A stretch of 64,000 bases of DNA from Priestia endophytica DSM 13796. GTDB taxonomy: Bacteria > Bacillota > Bacilli > Bacillales > Bacillaceae_H. The translations under genes and the position numbers were made by a program. Every line of letters begins with the position of its first letter. Position 1 is the stretch's first letter. The stretch is taken from positions 62,001-126,000 of the forward strand of contig NZ_FOXX01000002.1 of NCBI RefSeq assembly GCF_900115845.1. The letters are read 5' to 3'. Of the stretch, positions 43,698-50,736 are shown piece after piece. Under the pieces are notes generated by a model. That model saw only the letters and a list, made by a program, of their open reading frames with translations. It had not been told where the DNA came from and made no database searches.

Positions 43698-43736
43698 TTA
43701 TTTAAAAAGGCACACTTTTCTATATAATATATTTAT

Positions 43737-43815
43737 GTTTAGACGGTATTTTGTGGGGTATTGTTCCAATAAATGCTATCATTTTACAAAATCAAAATAT
43801 ACTGTTAATCTAAAC
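43737..43815. other. Long imperfect inverted repeat upstream of spo0E
   Basis: GTTTAGA (43737-43743) pairs with TCTAAAC (43809-43815); inside, CGGTATTTTG is nearly complementary to CAAAATATACTG. The 79-nt element has no T-run after it, does not match a riboswitch I know and lies in a 369-nt gene-free stretch. No gene is seen in the remainder apart from the spo0E promoter. Confidence 0.45.
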
Positions 43816-43960
43816 AAAAGAATATAGCTATACTCTTAGTAGCTTCTCATATACGTCTTTTTGTATATCACATCTATGCTGTAACATTATGTGAATCATG
43901 TTATTTACGACATTTGTTTTACAAAGCTGTTAAGAAGTAATGAAAAAGTTTTTTTTCTTA

Positions 43961-43990
43961 TTGCAAACCTGTTTACAATTTTAGTAGAAT
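43961..43990 (+). promoter_or_regulatory. SigA promoter of spo0E
   Basis: TTGCAA (43961-43966), 18 nt, TAGAAT (43985-43990), giving a short leader of about 25 nt. Confidence 0.6.
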
Positions 43991-44020
43991 TTGTAATGAA
44001 GCATAAGGGGGTTACTTTTA

Positions 44021-44275
44021 ATGGCAAGGGAGGATAAAATGTTGCAAATGTATAGTAATGGTAAAGCAGAGGCATTGCTGGGCGAAATTTTACACAAAAG
44101 ACAAGAGATGTGTAAACTTGCTGAGCAAAAAGGTTATACACATAAAGATACCATTGTCTGCAGCCAAGAATTGGACGAGCTATTAAATAGATATCAGCGA
44201 TGTCTTGAGCAAAAGCAAGAAGACAAGAGGCCTTTCTTTACTATTTTACCAACGTCACTTGCTTTTTCTAAATAA
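44021..44275 (+). CDS. spo0E: Spo0E-family aspartyl-phosphate phosphatase
   Basis: 84-residue phosphatase expected to dephosphorylate Spo0A~P and delay sporulation. The family signature SQELD lies in TIVCSQELDELLNRYQRCL (about residues 45-63), preceded by the helix ILHKRQEMCKLAEQKGYTHKD. ATG 44021 has AAGGGGG 8 nt upstream; a second ATG at 44039 also has a good site (AGGGAGG) and gives 78 residues. It follows the mtn genes and precedes kinD, the place of spo0E in B. subtilis as I recall, so the symbol is likely but other Spo0E paralogues exist. Confidence 0.8.
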   Translation: MAREDKMLQMYSNGKAEALLGEILHKRQEMCKLAEQKGYTHKDTIVCSQELDELLNRYQRCLEQKQEDKRPFFTILPTSLAFSK

Positions 44276-44383
44276 ATGATTTGTTTTATCGTTTTTCAAC
44301 ATAGAGAAGAGAAAAGCTTAACAACTAAGAGTTTATGATTATTATAGAGTATGCCAAGATAATTTGTATAAAAAAATATATAT

Positions 44384-44425
44384 AAAAAGCCTGATTGAAT
44401 GGATCATAATTCAATCAGGCTTTTT
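44384..44425. terminator. Bidirectional terminator between spo0E and the ZIP gene
   Basis: AAAAAGCCTGATTGAAT and ATTCAATCAGGCTTTTT form a 17-bp stem. Confidence 0.9.
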
Positions 44426-44430
44426 ATAAT

Positions 44431-45162
44431 TTAAAATAAATTGATGAGCAGAATCATGGAAAGAACACCAATGATAAAAGAATGAGTGGAGGTCTGTTCA
44501 TTACCATCTCCGTGACTTTCTGGAATCAGTTCTTTATAAATGATATAAAGCATCGCTCCTGCTGCAAAAGCAAGACCATAGGAAACGAGAGAGTCGAAGA
44601 AAGATGTAAGATAAAAGCCAAGAAGACCCGCAACTATTTCTACAGTACCTGTTAGTGTTGCTATAATGAAAGCTTTGAAACGATTCATTTTTTGCTGCAC
44701 TAAAAATAAAGCAACAAGCAATCCTTCAGGCGCATTTTGCAATCCAATGGCAAGAGCAATTAAGTTACCTGTGTTATCCACATCAGAAGCATAGCTAACT
44801 CCAACCGAAAGACCTTCTGGAATGTTATGCAAAGTAATCGCTGCAACGATCAGGAAAGCTTTCTCATCAAACTGAATTCCTGTTTTTTGGTGTTCTAAAT
44901 TAATATGAGGGATATTACGTTCAAGTAATGTTAAAGCAATGGTTCCTAACAATAATCCAATTGTTAAAGGGAGAAGACCGCCTGTTTGGAGCGACTCTGG
45001 AATAAGACTCATTGTAGCGGCAGCTGTCATAACACCAGCTGTAAAAGCTAATAAAGTATCGCGCCATTTGTGTGTTAAGAGATGTTGAATAAATAAGATA
45101 GGAAGAGCTCCTAAACCTGTTGAAAGAGCTGATAAAATGCTCCCAATTAAAACTTCCTTCAT
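44431..45162 (-). CDS. ZIP-family divalent metal transporter
   Basis: 243-residue membrane protein of the ZIP/ZupT family with about eight helices, importing zinc or similar metals. Helix IV-V metal site HNIPEGLSVGVSYASD (about residues 112-127) and QNAPEGLLVALFLVQ (about 142-156). Most GufA/ZupT proteins carry HxxPEG in both helices, whereas the second here reads NAPEG. ATG start behind AAAGGAG. Last of three minus-strand genes after kinD, but a hairpin separates it from the DUF4931 gene. Metal specificity cannot be read. Confidence 0.85.
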   Translation of the reverse strand: MKEVLIGSILSALSTGLGALPILFIQHLLTHKWRDTLLAFTAGVMTAAATMSLIPESLQTGGLLPLTIGLLLGTIALTLLERNIPHINLEHQKTGIQFDEKAFLIVAAITLHNIPEGLSVGVSYASDVDNTGNLIALAIGLQNAPEGLLVALFLVQQKMNRFKAFIIATLTGTVEIVAGLLGFYLTSFFDSLVSYGLAFAAGAMLYIIYKELIPESHGDGNEQTSTHSFIIGVLSMILLINLF

Positions 45163-45248
45163 AAATGTTTAAGCTCCTTTAATAGTCGTCAATGATCATA
45201 GAGAGTCACTTTTTTACAATATGCATAAGAAGGGATGTCTTGTGCTGT

Positions 45249-45283
45249 AATAAGCTATATTCCTCTCAAAGAAGGAATATAGC
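45249..45283 (-). terminator. Hairpin after the DUF4931 gene
   Basis: AATAAGCTATATTCCT and AAGGAATATAGCTTATT form a 16-bp stem. The T-run on the minus strand is poor, so termination may be partial. Confidence 0.55.
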
Positions 45284-45292
45284 TTATTTAAG

Positions 45293-46066
45293 TTATTTTT
45301 TTTGAGAAAAGTACAGTTCTTGAACTTGTTGGACGACGTCTGAGAGCTTGTTAGAAACTTGAGCAATATCGTAGCCCATAAAAAGAGGAGAGGTTGAAAA
45401 TCTCGGTAGAATTTTCACAACAACTTCCTTATTTTCAAGGGGATAGAAAAATAAATTATAGCTCGTACAATTTCTATGAAAATGATGTAATACATAGTGA
45501 ACAGCCGTTTGCAGCAAATCAGCGAATATTGTTTGCTCTCCACCTTGTTTTAAACGAACATTAAATTCGAAAAAACCAACTCTTGGGAGAGTAGAAAGGT
45601 TAAATATTACCCCGTTTTCCTCATGAATAGTTAATCCTTCGAACTGTCGCTCGTCTAATTCTCTATATGCATCAACATTTTTAAGTCCTACAATTTGCAT
45701 ATGTGGATGACGCAAAGAACCTCCAGACATAGGACCATGGTTTTTGAAAAATAGAACAGATTTATATTGGCTATTTTCCTGCATTTCTTTCCACTTTTTT
45801 AACGCAAAGTCGATGAGCTTATGAAGGTGTTCTTTTGAATATAAAGAAAGTTCTGATGTGCATTCATCTGTTTCAATAATGACGGTTTGAAATGCATCTT
45901 GTAAAACCGGATACTTGTTCTCAAGCCAAATAATGGAGTCTTTTTGATCCATAATATGAGTGAGAGCTTCTACATTACAAAATGGACAAGGATTTTGTCT
46001 ATTAACAATTGTTTCAGGTTTTTGTTTTCCAATTGATGAATCAAAAATAAGATGTGCTCGTGTCAT
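45293..46066 (-). CDS. DUF4931 protein, HIT/GalT-like
   Basis: 257-residue cytoplasmic protein resembling galactose-1-phosphate uridylyltransferases and HIT hydrolases. An N-terminal zinc-type motif NPCPFCN (about residue 26), FFKNHGPMSGGSLRHPHMQI with HPHMQ at about 122-126 (compare HxHxQ of the HIT fold) and FEFNVRLKQGG. The substrate is not known; no galactose genes are near, so GalT activity is unlikely. Lies 77 nt downstream of kinD on the same strand, possibly co-transcribed. Confidence 0.7.
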   Translation of the reverse strand: MTRAHLIFDSSIGKQKPETIVNRQNPCPFCNVEALTHIMDQKDSIIWLENKYPVLQDAFQTVIIETDECTSELSLYSKEHLHKLIDFALKKWKEMQENSQYKSVLFFKNHGPMSGGSLRHPHMQIVGLKNVDAYRELDERQFEGLTIHEENGVIFNLSTLPRVGFFEFNVRLKQGGEQTIFADLLQTAVHYVLHHFHRNCTSYNLFFYPLENKEVVVKILPRFSTSPLFMGYDIAQVSNKLSDVVQQVQELYFSQKK

Positions 46067-46142
46067 ATTTTCACCACTAACCTATACATAGATTTCTTTT
46101 ATTATCGCAAATGAGAGAGTAAAACGAAAGTAACATGAATTT

Positions 46143-47669
46143 TTAACTTTCGGTGTGCTTTGTTTGAATTGGGATTGTGACAATAACATTTGTTCCTTTT
46201 CCTACTGTACTATCGATTTCAATTGTCCCATCAATAGCTTCAATAATTCGTTTGCAAACAACAAGTCCAAGTCCTGTCCCTGTATCTTTCATCGTAAAGA
46301 AAGGATGAAAAATTTTTGAAAGCATTTCTTTTGATATCCCAGTACCCGTATCTTGGACATGCAAAATGGCAACTTCCTGTCTTTTGGAAAGAGAAAGGGT
46401 TAATGTTCCTCCCTCTTGCATTGAATCTAAGGCGTTTTTTGCTAAATTCAAAATAACTTGTTTTAAATGATCTCTCGTACAAAGAACATAAAGAGGCTCT
46501 GTTGGAAGGTTTGTTTTGACCTCGATATTATGTAAGTTAGCTTCTGATTTTATAATAGGTGTAACATCGGATAGTATTTGTTGTAGGTGATAGTATCCTT
46601 GTTTTTCTACGACAGGTTTCCCAAGAATAAGAAATTCGCTAACAATTTCATTGATTCGTTCAATTTCTGTTTGAATAACTGAAAAATAAAACTGATCTTG
46701 TTCTCCTTTATGTTTTTCGCTTAAAAGGGCTACAAGACCTTTAATTCCTGTTAAGGGATTTCGAATTTCATGTGCAGTACTTGCTGCAAGAGTTCCAACA
46801 AGTTCAAGTTTTTGAGCTTCATTTTGGATTCTTTCTTGAAGCGCCTGTCTTTTTAGCATTCTAATTCTAAAGTTTAAAAAAAGAACGCTCATCACAATAA
46901 AAGAACCAAAAAAGGAAAGAGCAAAGAATGGGCCAAAGGTTCCTTGGTTAACATTAGAAGTAGCTACAGAAACTGTCCACGGAACTCGCTCAAGCTGGGT
47001 ATCTATTGTTGTTTTGTGTTCGGTTTTCAGGCCTTTCCCGGTATGGAAAATTTCTTTATTGTTTTCATCAAGCAGCTTCACACTTTCATCTGGTGTAAGC
47101 TCTTCTAAAACGGTTGCTACATACCGAACACGCAAATTTGCTGCGATTACAGCTTTAATTTCGCCTTGGTCATCAAGTAATGGAGTAGCAATTGTAATAA
47201 TATATCGGCCTGTTGTTGGCTCGTAATAGGCATTTGAAATCGTTGTATTTCTAGTTTCTAGAAGTTCTTTGAAAAAGGGATGGTCACTTACATTAAAAGG
47301 TTGCAGCAGAGCATTTGAACCAAATTTTGTATTTCCATCTACATCGTAATAGTAAATACCGGATAACCTTGCGTCCTTCTGCTGTGCTCTTTCAAAGATA
47401 GTTTGAAGCTGTTCAAAAGACTGATCTTCAGCATAAGAAGAGATTGCCATTGTTTCAATACTCGTAATAATTTCACTAATAAAGCGATCCACGTAATTTT
47501 TATGCAGAGATGCAATGTGAAGCGCTTGTTTTGTTTCTTGTTCTTGTAAAACGTTTATCCGCCATTGGGTTGCAACTGTACTGATAAGAAGGGAAGGGAT
47601 TAATACAATGACTAAATATAAAAGTAAATGAGATGTTCGCCATTTAGAAAAAAGTGATCGAAGTATCAA
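46143..47669 (-). CDS. kinD: Membrane sporulation histidine kinase KinD-like
   Basis: 508-residue sensor kinase: N-terminal transmembrane helix (LLLYLVIVLIPSLLISTVA, about 14-32), extracellular dCache-type domain (about 35-240, IYYYDVDGNTKFG, YIITIATPLLDDQGEIKAVI), second helix (about 245-265), HisKA with His300 (STAHEIRNPLTGIKG) and HATPase (NLAKNALDSM, DTGTGISKE, GTGLGLVVCKRIIE). Length, layout and the adjacent divergent mhqR fit B. subtilis KinD (YkvD), which feeds the Spo0A phosphorelay and affects biofilm matrix. The ligand of the Cache domain is unknown. An extended -10 (TGATATAAT on the minus strand near 47712) may drive it. Confidence 0.82.
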   Translation of the reverse strand: MILRSLFSKWRTSHLLLYLVIVLIPSLLISTVATQWRINVLQEQETKQALHIASLHKNYVDRFISEIITSIETMAISSYAEDQSFEQLQTIFERAQQKDARLSGIYYYDVDGNTKFGSNALLQPFNVSDHPFFKELLETRNTTISNAYYEPTTGRYIITIATPLLDDQGEIKAVIAANLRVRYVATVLEELTPDESVKLLDENNKEIFHTGKGLKTEHKTTIDTQLERVPWTVSVATSNVNQGTFGPFFALSFFGSFIVMSVLFLNFRIRMLKRQALQERIQNEAQKLELVGTLAASTAHEIRNPLTGIKGLVALLSEKHKGEQDQFYFSVIQTEIERINEIVSEFLILGKPVVEKQGYYHLQQILSDVTPIIKSEANLHNIEVKTNLPTEPLYVLCTRDHLKQVILNLAKNALDSMQEGGTLTLSLSKRQEVAILHVQDTGTGISKEMLSKIFHPFFTMKDTGTGLGLVVCKRIIEAIDGTIEIDSTVGKGTNVIVTIPIQTKHTES

Positions 47670-47845
47670 ACTCGAATAGCTCCTTTATACATTATCCATT
47701 TTTTGATTATATCAAATGAAAAAGAGTAAAACTATCTTTGTATACGTTTCATAAGAGTAGGAAGAGGGGAAAATTTCTTGTATAATGGATATTAAAGGTA
47801 AATGAAAAGCTAAGAGAAGAAAGTAGAATAAATTGTAAGTAAGGT

Positions 47846-47875
47846 TTGACAAATAAATTTCTAATTTAGTATGAT
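47846..47875 (+). promoter_or_regulatory. SigA promoter of mhqR
   Basis: TTGACA (47846-47851), 18 nt, TATGAT (47870-47875). Confidence 0.75.
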
Positions 47876-47877
47876 TA

Positions 47878-47895
47878 TATCTTGAAGTTGAGATA
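47878..47895 (+). promoter_or_regulatory. MhqR operator box
   Basis: TATCTTGAAGTTGAGATA agrees at 15 of 18 positions with the MhqR box I recall (TATCTCGAATTCGAGATA). It lies directly after the -10, over the start site, so MhqR should repress its own gene. Confidence 0.7.
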
Positions 47896-47915
47896 AATAG
47901 AGGGTGAGTTTAGAG

Positions 47916-48374
47916 ATGGGAAATGAATTAACAAATAAAGAGCTTGACCAATCGTTAAAGCTTTTTATCGTTTTATCTAGAGCAAGTAGATCAGTAAATG
48001 ACCAAGTGCAACACATTATTCAAGGTTATGGTATGAACCCAACAGAGTTTGCGGTATTAGAACTTCTTTATCATAAAGGAGGACAGCCACTTCAGCAAAT
48101 AGGAGGAAAAATTTTATTAGCTAGCGGTAGTATTACCTATGTTGTAGATAAGTTAGAAAAGAAGGGGTTTTTAAAACGTGTAGCATGTCCAACAGATAGA
48201 CGTGTTACATATGCAGAAATTACCGATGAAGGTAAGAAGATTATTGAAGATATTTTTAAACCTCATGCTGAGAGAATACATGAACTTTTCAATCCTTTAT
48301 CACAAGATGAAAAAGAGACTGCTATTGAGCTTTTGAAAAAGGTAGGACTTCACGCAAGTTCTTTTCATAAATAA
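47916..48374 (+). CDS. mhqR: MarR-family quinone/diamide-responsive repressor MhqR
   Basis: 152-residue MarR repressor that in B. subtilis controls quinone-degrading dioxygenase and azoreductase genes. The winged helix reads PTEFAVLELLYHKGGQPLQQ, ILLASGSITYVVDKLEKKGF and RRVTYAEITDEGKK; agreement with B. subtilis MhqR is high across the DNA-binding domain from memory. ATG 47916 has AGAGGGTGA 8 nt upstream; an in-frame GTG at 47904 is part of that site. Genes of its B. subtilis regulon are not in this window. Faces kinD, as in B. subtilis. Confidence 0.85.
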   Translation: MGNELTNKELDQSLKLFIVLSRASRSVNDQVQHIIQGYGMNPTEFAVLELLYHKGGQPLQQIGGKILLASGSITYVVDKLEKKGFLKRVACPTDRRVTYAEITDEGKKIIEDIFKPHAERIHELFNPLSQDEKETAIELLKKVGLHASSFHK

Positions 48375-48400
48375 AAAGACGCTAGTTTTAGCGCCTTTTT
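48373..48400. terminator. Bidirectional terminator between mhqR and the PAS kinase
   Basis: AAAAAGACGCTAGTTTTAGCGCCTTTTT, short stem with A/T flanks. Confidence 0.75.
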
Positions 48401-50003
48401 ACTGTGAAATATTTACGACAGGTAAACGAACTCTTACTGTTGTTCCTTCATTTATCTTTGAATCATAAATGACAAATGATCCTTGATGTTGATGAAGAAT
48501 ATTTTGAATAATGACAAGTCCAAGCCCTGTGCCTTTTTCTTTTGTTGTGAAAAAGGGTTCTTGAATTTTAGAAAGAAGGGCTTTGGAAATTCCAACTCCG
48601 TTATCCTTAATAAATATGTCCACAAAGCCGTCTTCTGTAGTCTTTGGCGTGATGACAATTTTCCCCCCGTTAGGCATAGCTTCAAGCGAGTTTTTGAGCA
48701 AATTAATAAAAACTTGTTTAAGCTGATTTGTGTCTCCTTGAATATAAGCTGGTTCTTGAAATGGTTCAAGAGAGATTGAAATATTATTTAAGGCACCTTC
48801 TGTTTTAAACAGGAGAGTAACATCTGACAATACTTTTTCAAGAAGGCCAATTTCCATATGAAGGGATTGGGGCTTTGCAAGCAAAAGAAATTCGCCTACG
48901 ATATCATTAATTCGCTTTAATTCCGATAGCATAATTGTTGTATATGTTCTATGCTTTGAATCTGTCTCATGAATAAGCTGAATGAATCCGTTCAAGGATG
49001 TGAGCGGATTACGTACCTCATGTGCTACTCCAGCAGCCATTTCTCCAGCTAAGACAAGCTTATCACGCTGTCTTAAAAGTTCTTCTGTTGCTTTCCTTTC
49101 CGTAATATCCCGACAAATCTCAGAAAGAGCAATCACCTTCCCAAACTGGTCATAAATGGGAGATATCGTGATCTCTACATGGATGAGCGTTCCATCTTTA
49201 CACATGTCGACGGTTTCAAATCCAATGATTCGCTCTCCATTTTCAACACGACAAAAGCGCTGCCTCGCTTCTTTTATGTGCGTTCTCGGAATGGAAGGGA
49301 GAAACTCCCCTAAGATTTCTTCTTTTTTCCATCCATAAATTCGTTCATAAGCTGGATTTACGTTAATAACATTTCCTAGTAAGTCTACAACAACCATTGC
49401 GTCATTGTTATACATAAAAAAAGCTTGAAAATGCTCTTGTGCTGAGTGAAGCGCTTCCTCTTTCTCTTTGACTTCGCTAAATACTTTCAACCATAGTCGA
49501 TTGGTAAACCGAGCATAGTATCCGTATAAAATAGCTGAAAATATGATAAATAGAATGAAATAAATAACATCAAACTTTGTCATGGATTCTACTATGAGAG
49601 AAAACTGAGTTGTATAAAAGTATCCGAGTAACAGAATGGATACAATTGACGACAAAACGATTAATTTTCCATCTTGATAAAAGAAGCAAATCATAATGCC
49701 GAGTAGTAGAAAAAGGTAATTTACCCAAGAAGGGTTAGACATAATCAGATATACGATATAAATATAAAATGCTGTAATAATGCTATACATTGTTATCGCA
49801 TGATTTTTACAATAGAGAATAAGTGCAGATAATGGAATAAGCAAACATAATCCCACAATTGCTGAAAACCCGATAAAAGTATACACAACTTCCACTTTCG
49901 AGTTAACAGTAAAAATGGCAATAAGATCTGCCATAAAGAAGAACCACAATAGCTTTACTAAAATCGTATTCCGATTTTGGATCAACTTCATACTTTCTGA
50001 CAT
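48399..50003 (-). CDS. Membrane PAS-domain histidine kinase
   Basis: 534-residue sensor kinase. Residues about 10-185 hold five or six short hydrophobic helices (FFFMADLIAIFTVNSK, IVGLCLLIPLSALILY, FYIYIVYLIM), a MASE-like input with hardly any outside loop. Then one PAS/PAC domain (about 200-315; FFMYNNDAMVVVDLLGNVIN), HisKA with His328 (VAHEVRNPLTSLNGFIQLI) and HATPase (NLLKNSLEAM, DNGVGISKA, GTGLGLVIIQNILHQH). No response regulator is adjacent, and the kinase core resembles KinA-E, so it probably feeds the Spo0F phosphorelay. The frame is open upstream to 50054, but AAAGG fits ATG 50003. Gene name not assignable. Confidence 0.8.
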   Translation of the reverse strand: MSESMKLIQNRNTILVKLLWFFFMADLIAIFTVNSKVEVVYTFIGFSAIVGLCLLIPLSALILYCKNHAITMYSIITAFYIYIVYLIMSNPSWVNYLFLLLGIMICFFYQDGKLIVLSSIVSILLLGYFYTTQFSLIVESMTKFDVIYFILFIIFSAILYGYYARFTNRLWLKVFSEVKEKEEALHSAQEHFQAFFMYNNDAMVVVDLLGNVINVNPAYERIYGWKKEEILGEFLPSIPRTHIKEARQRFCRVENGERIIGFETVDMCKDGTLIHVEITISPIYDQFGKVIALSEICRDITERKATEELLRQRDKLVLAGEMAAGVAHEVRNPLTSLNGFIQLIHETDSKHRTYTTIMLSELKRINDIVGEFLLLAKPQSLHMEIGLLEKVLSDVTLLFKTEGALNNISISLEPFQEPAYIQGDTNQLKQVFINLLKNSLEAMPNGGKIVITPKTTEDGFVDIFIKDNGVGISKALLSKIQEPFFTTKEKGTGLGLVIIQNILHQHQGSFVIYDSKINEGTTVRVRLPVVNISQ

Positions 50004-50323
50004 CCTACATCGACCTTTCACAAATATTCGACAAATGTTTAACATTCCCATCATACCATAATAAAGGATAAGTTTTGATAAAGTTAAAAAAAACGACGTA
50101 AAAATTATAATAGATTTTTTCTAATTGTTAAGATTGTTAAGAAAGACAGCTCTATTTTCCTATGTAGTGTAGACACAACGTAAATGAATGAAGAAGCTGT
50201 AAAGATTGAATGATAAAATGGTAAAATACTCCTTTCGACAAAGAGAATTATATATAATTTCTGTAGGGCGGACAACTTACCATGTATTGCCCAAAATCTG
50301 AATTAGAAAAGGGGAGCTTGCAT

Positions 50324-50695
50324 ATGAAAAACAAAGGTTTGTTAATCAAATTAGTTGGTTCTGCTTTAGCTCTAACGCTTGTGACAGCTTGTAATGCAAA
50401 TGGAGAAGACGAAACGGAAAACAACACAGACAACACTGAAGAAACAGAAACAAGCGGTACTGGTGAAGATACGTCTGGTACAGAAGAGGAGACTTCAACA
50501 GACGAAGAAACTTCAACAGAAGAGGACGCTTCTACTGAGGAAGAAACTTCTACAGATGATAGTACCTCTACAGAAGAGGAGCCGGCTGCGGCGGATGATG
50601 CAACAGATGACGCAGCTGAAACTGAAGAAGGAAATACAGATGATAATAGTGATGATCAAACTGAAGGTGAAGACAACGCAGACGATCAGCAATAA
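50324..50695 (+). CDS. Acidic low-complexity lipoprotein
   Basis: 123-residue lipoprotein: MKNKGLLIKLVGSALALTLV plus lipobox VTAC, Cys at residue 24. The whole mature part is a disordered string of Glu, Asp, Thr and Ser (TSTEEDASTEEETSTDD) with no folded domain, aromatic residue or further cysteine. ATG start behind AAGGGGAG. Its composition recalls the tail of RsgI at 12500-12970. Function unknown; such proteins may act as polyanionic brushes on the membrane or bind cations. A strong terminator follows. Confidence 0.7.
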   Translation: MKNKGLLIKLVGSALALTLVTACNANGEDETENNTDNTEETETSGTGEDTSGTEEETSTDEETSTEEDASTEEETSTDDSTSTEEEPAAADDATDDAAETEEGNTDDNSDDQTEGEDNADDQQ

Positions 50696-50698
50696 TAT

Positions 50699-50734
50699 AA
50701 AAAAATCCCCTCTTAGCTAAGAGGGGATTTTTTT
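50699..50734. terminator. Bidirectional terminator between the lipoprotein and clpE
   Basis: AAAAAATCCCCTCTTAGC mirrored by GCTAAGAGGGGATTTTTT. Confidence 0.92.
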
Positions 50735-50736
50735 AT

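Noticed and set aside
48452-48779. 105- and 98-codon frames inside the PAS kinase gene
   Set aside because: Shadows of the HATPase-coding sequence in other frames.
50394-50720. 108-codon basic Lys/Gln/Leu frame overlapping the acidic lipoprotein
   Set aside because: Frame +1 shadow of the GAA/ACA repeats; no start with a ribosome site.
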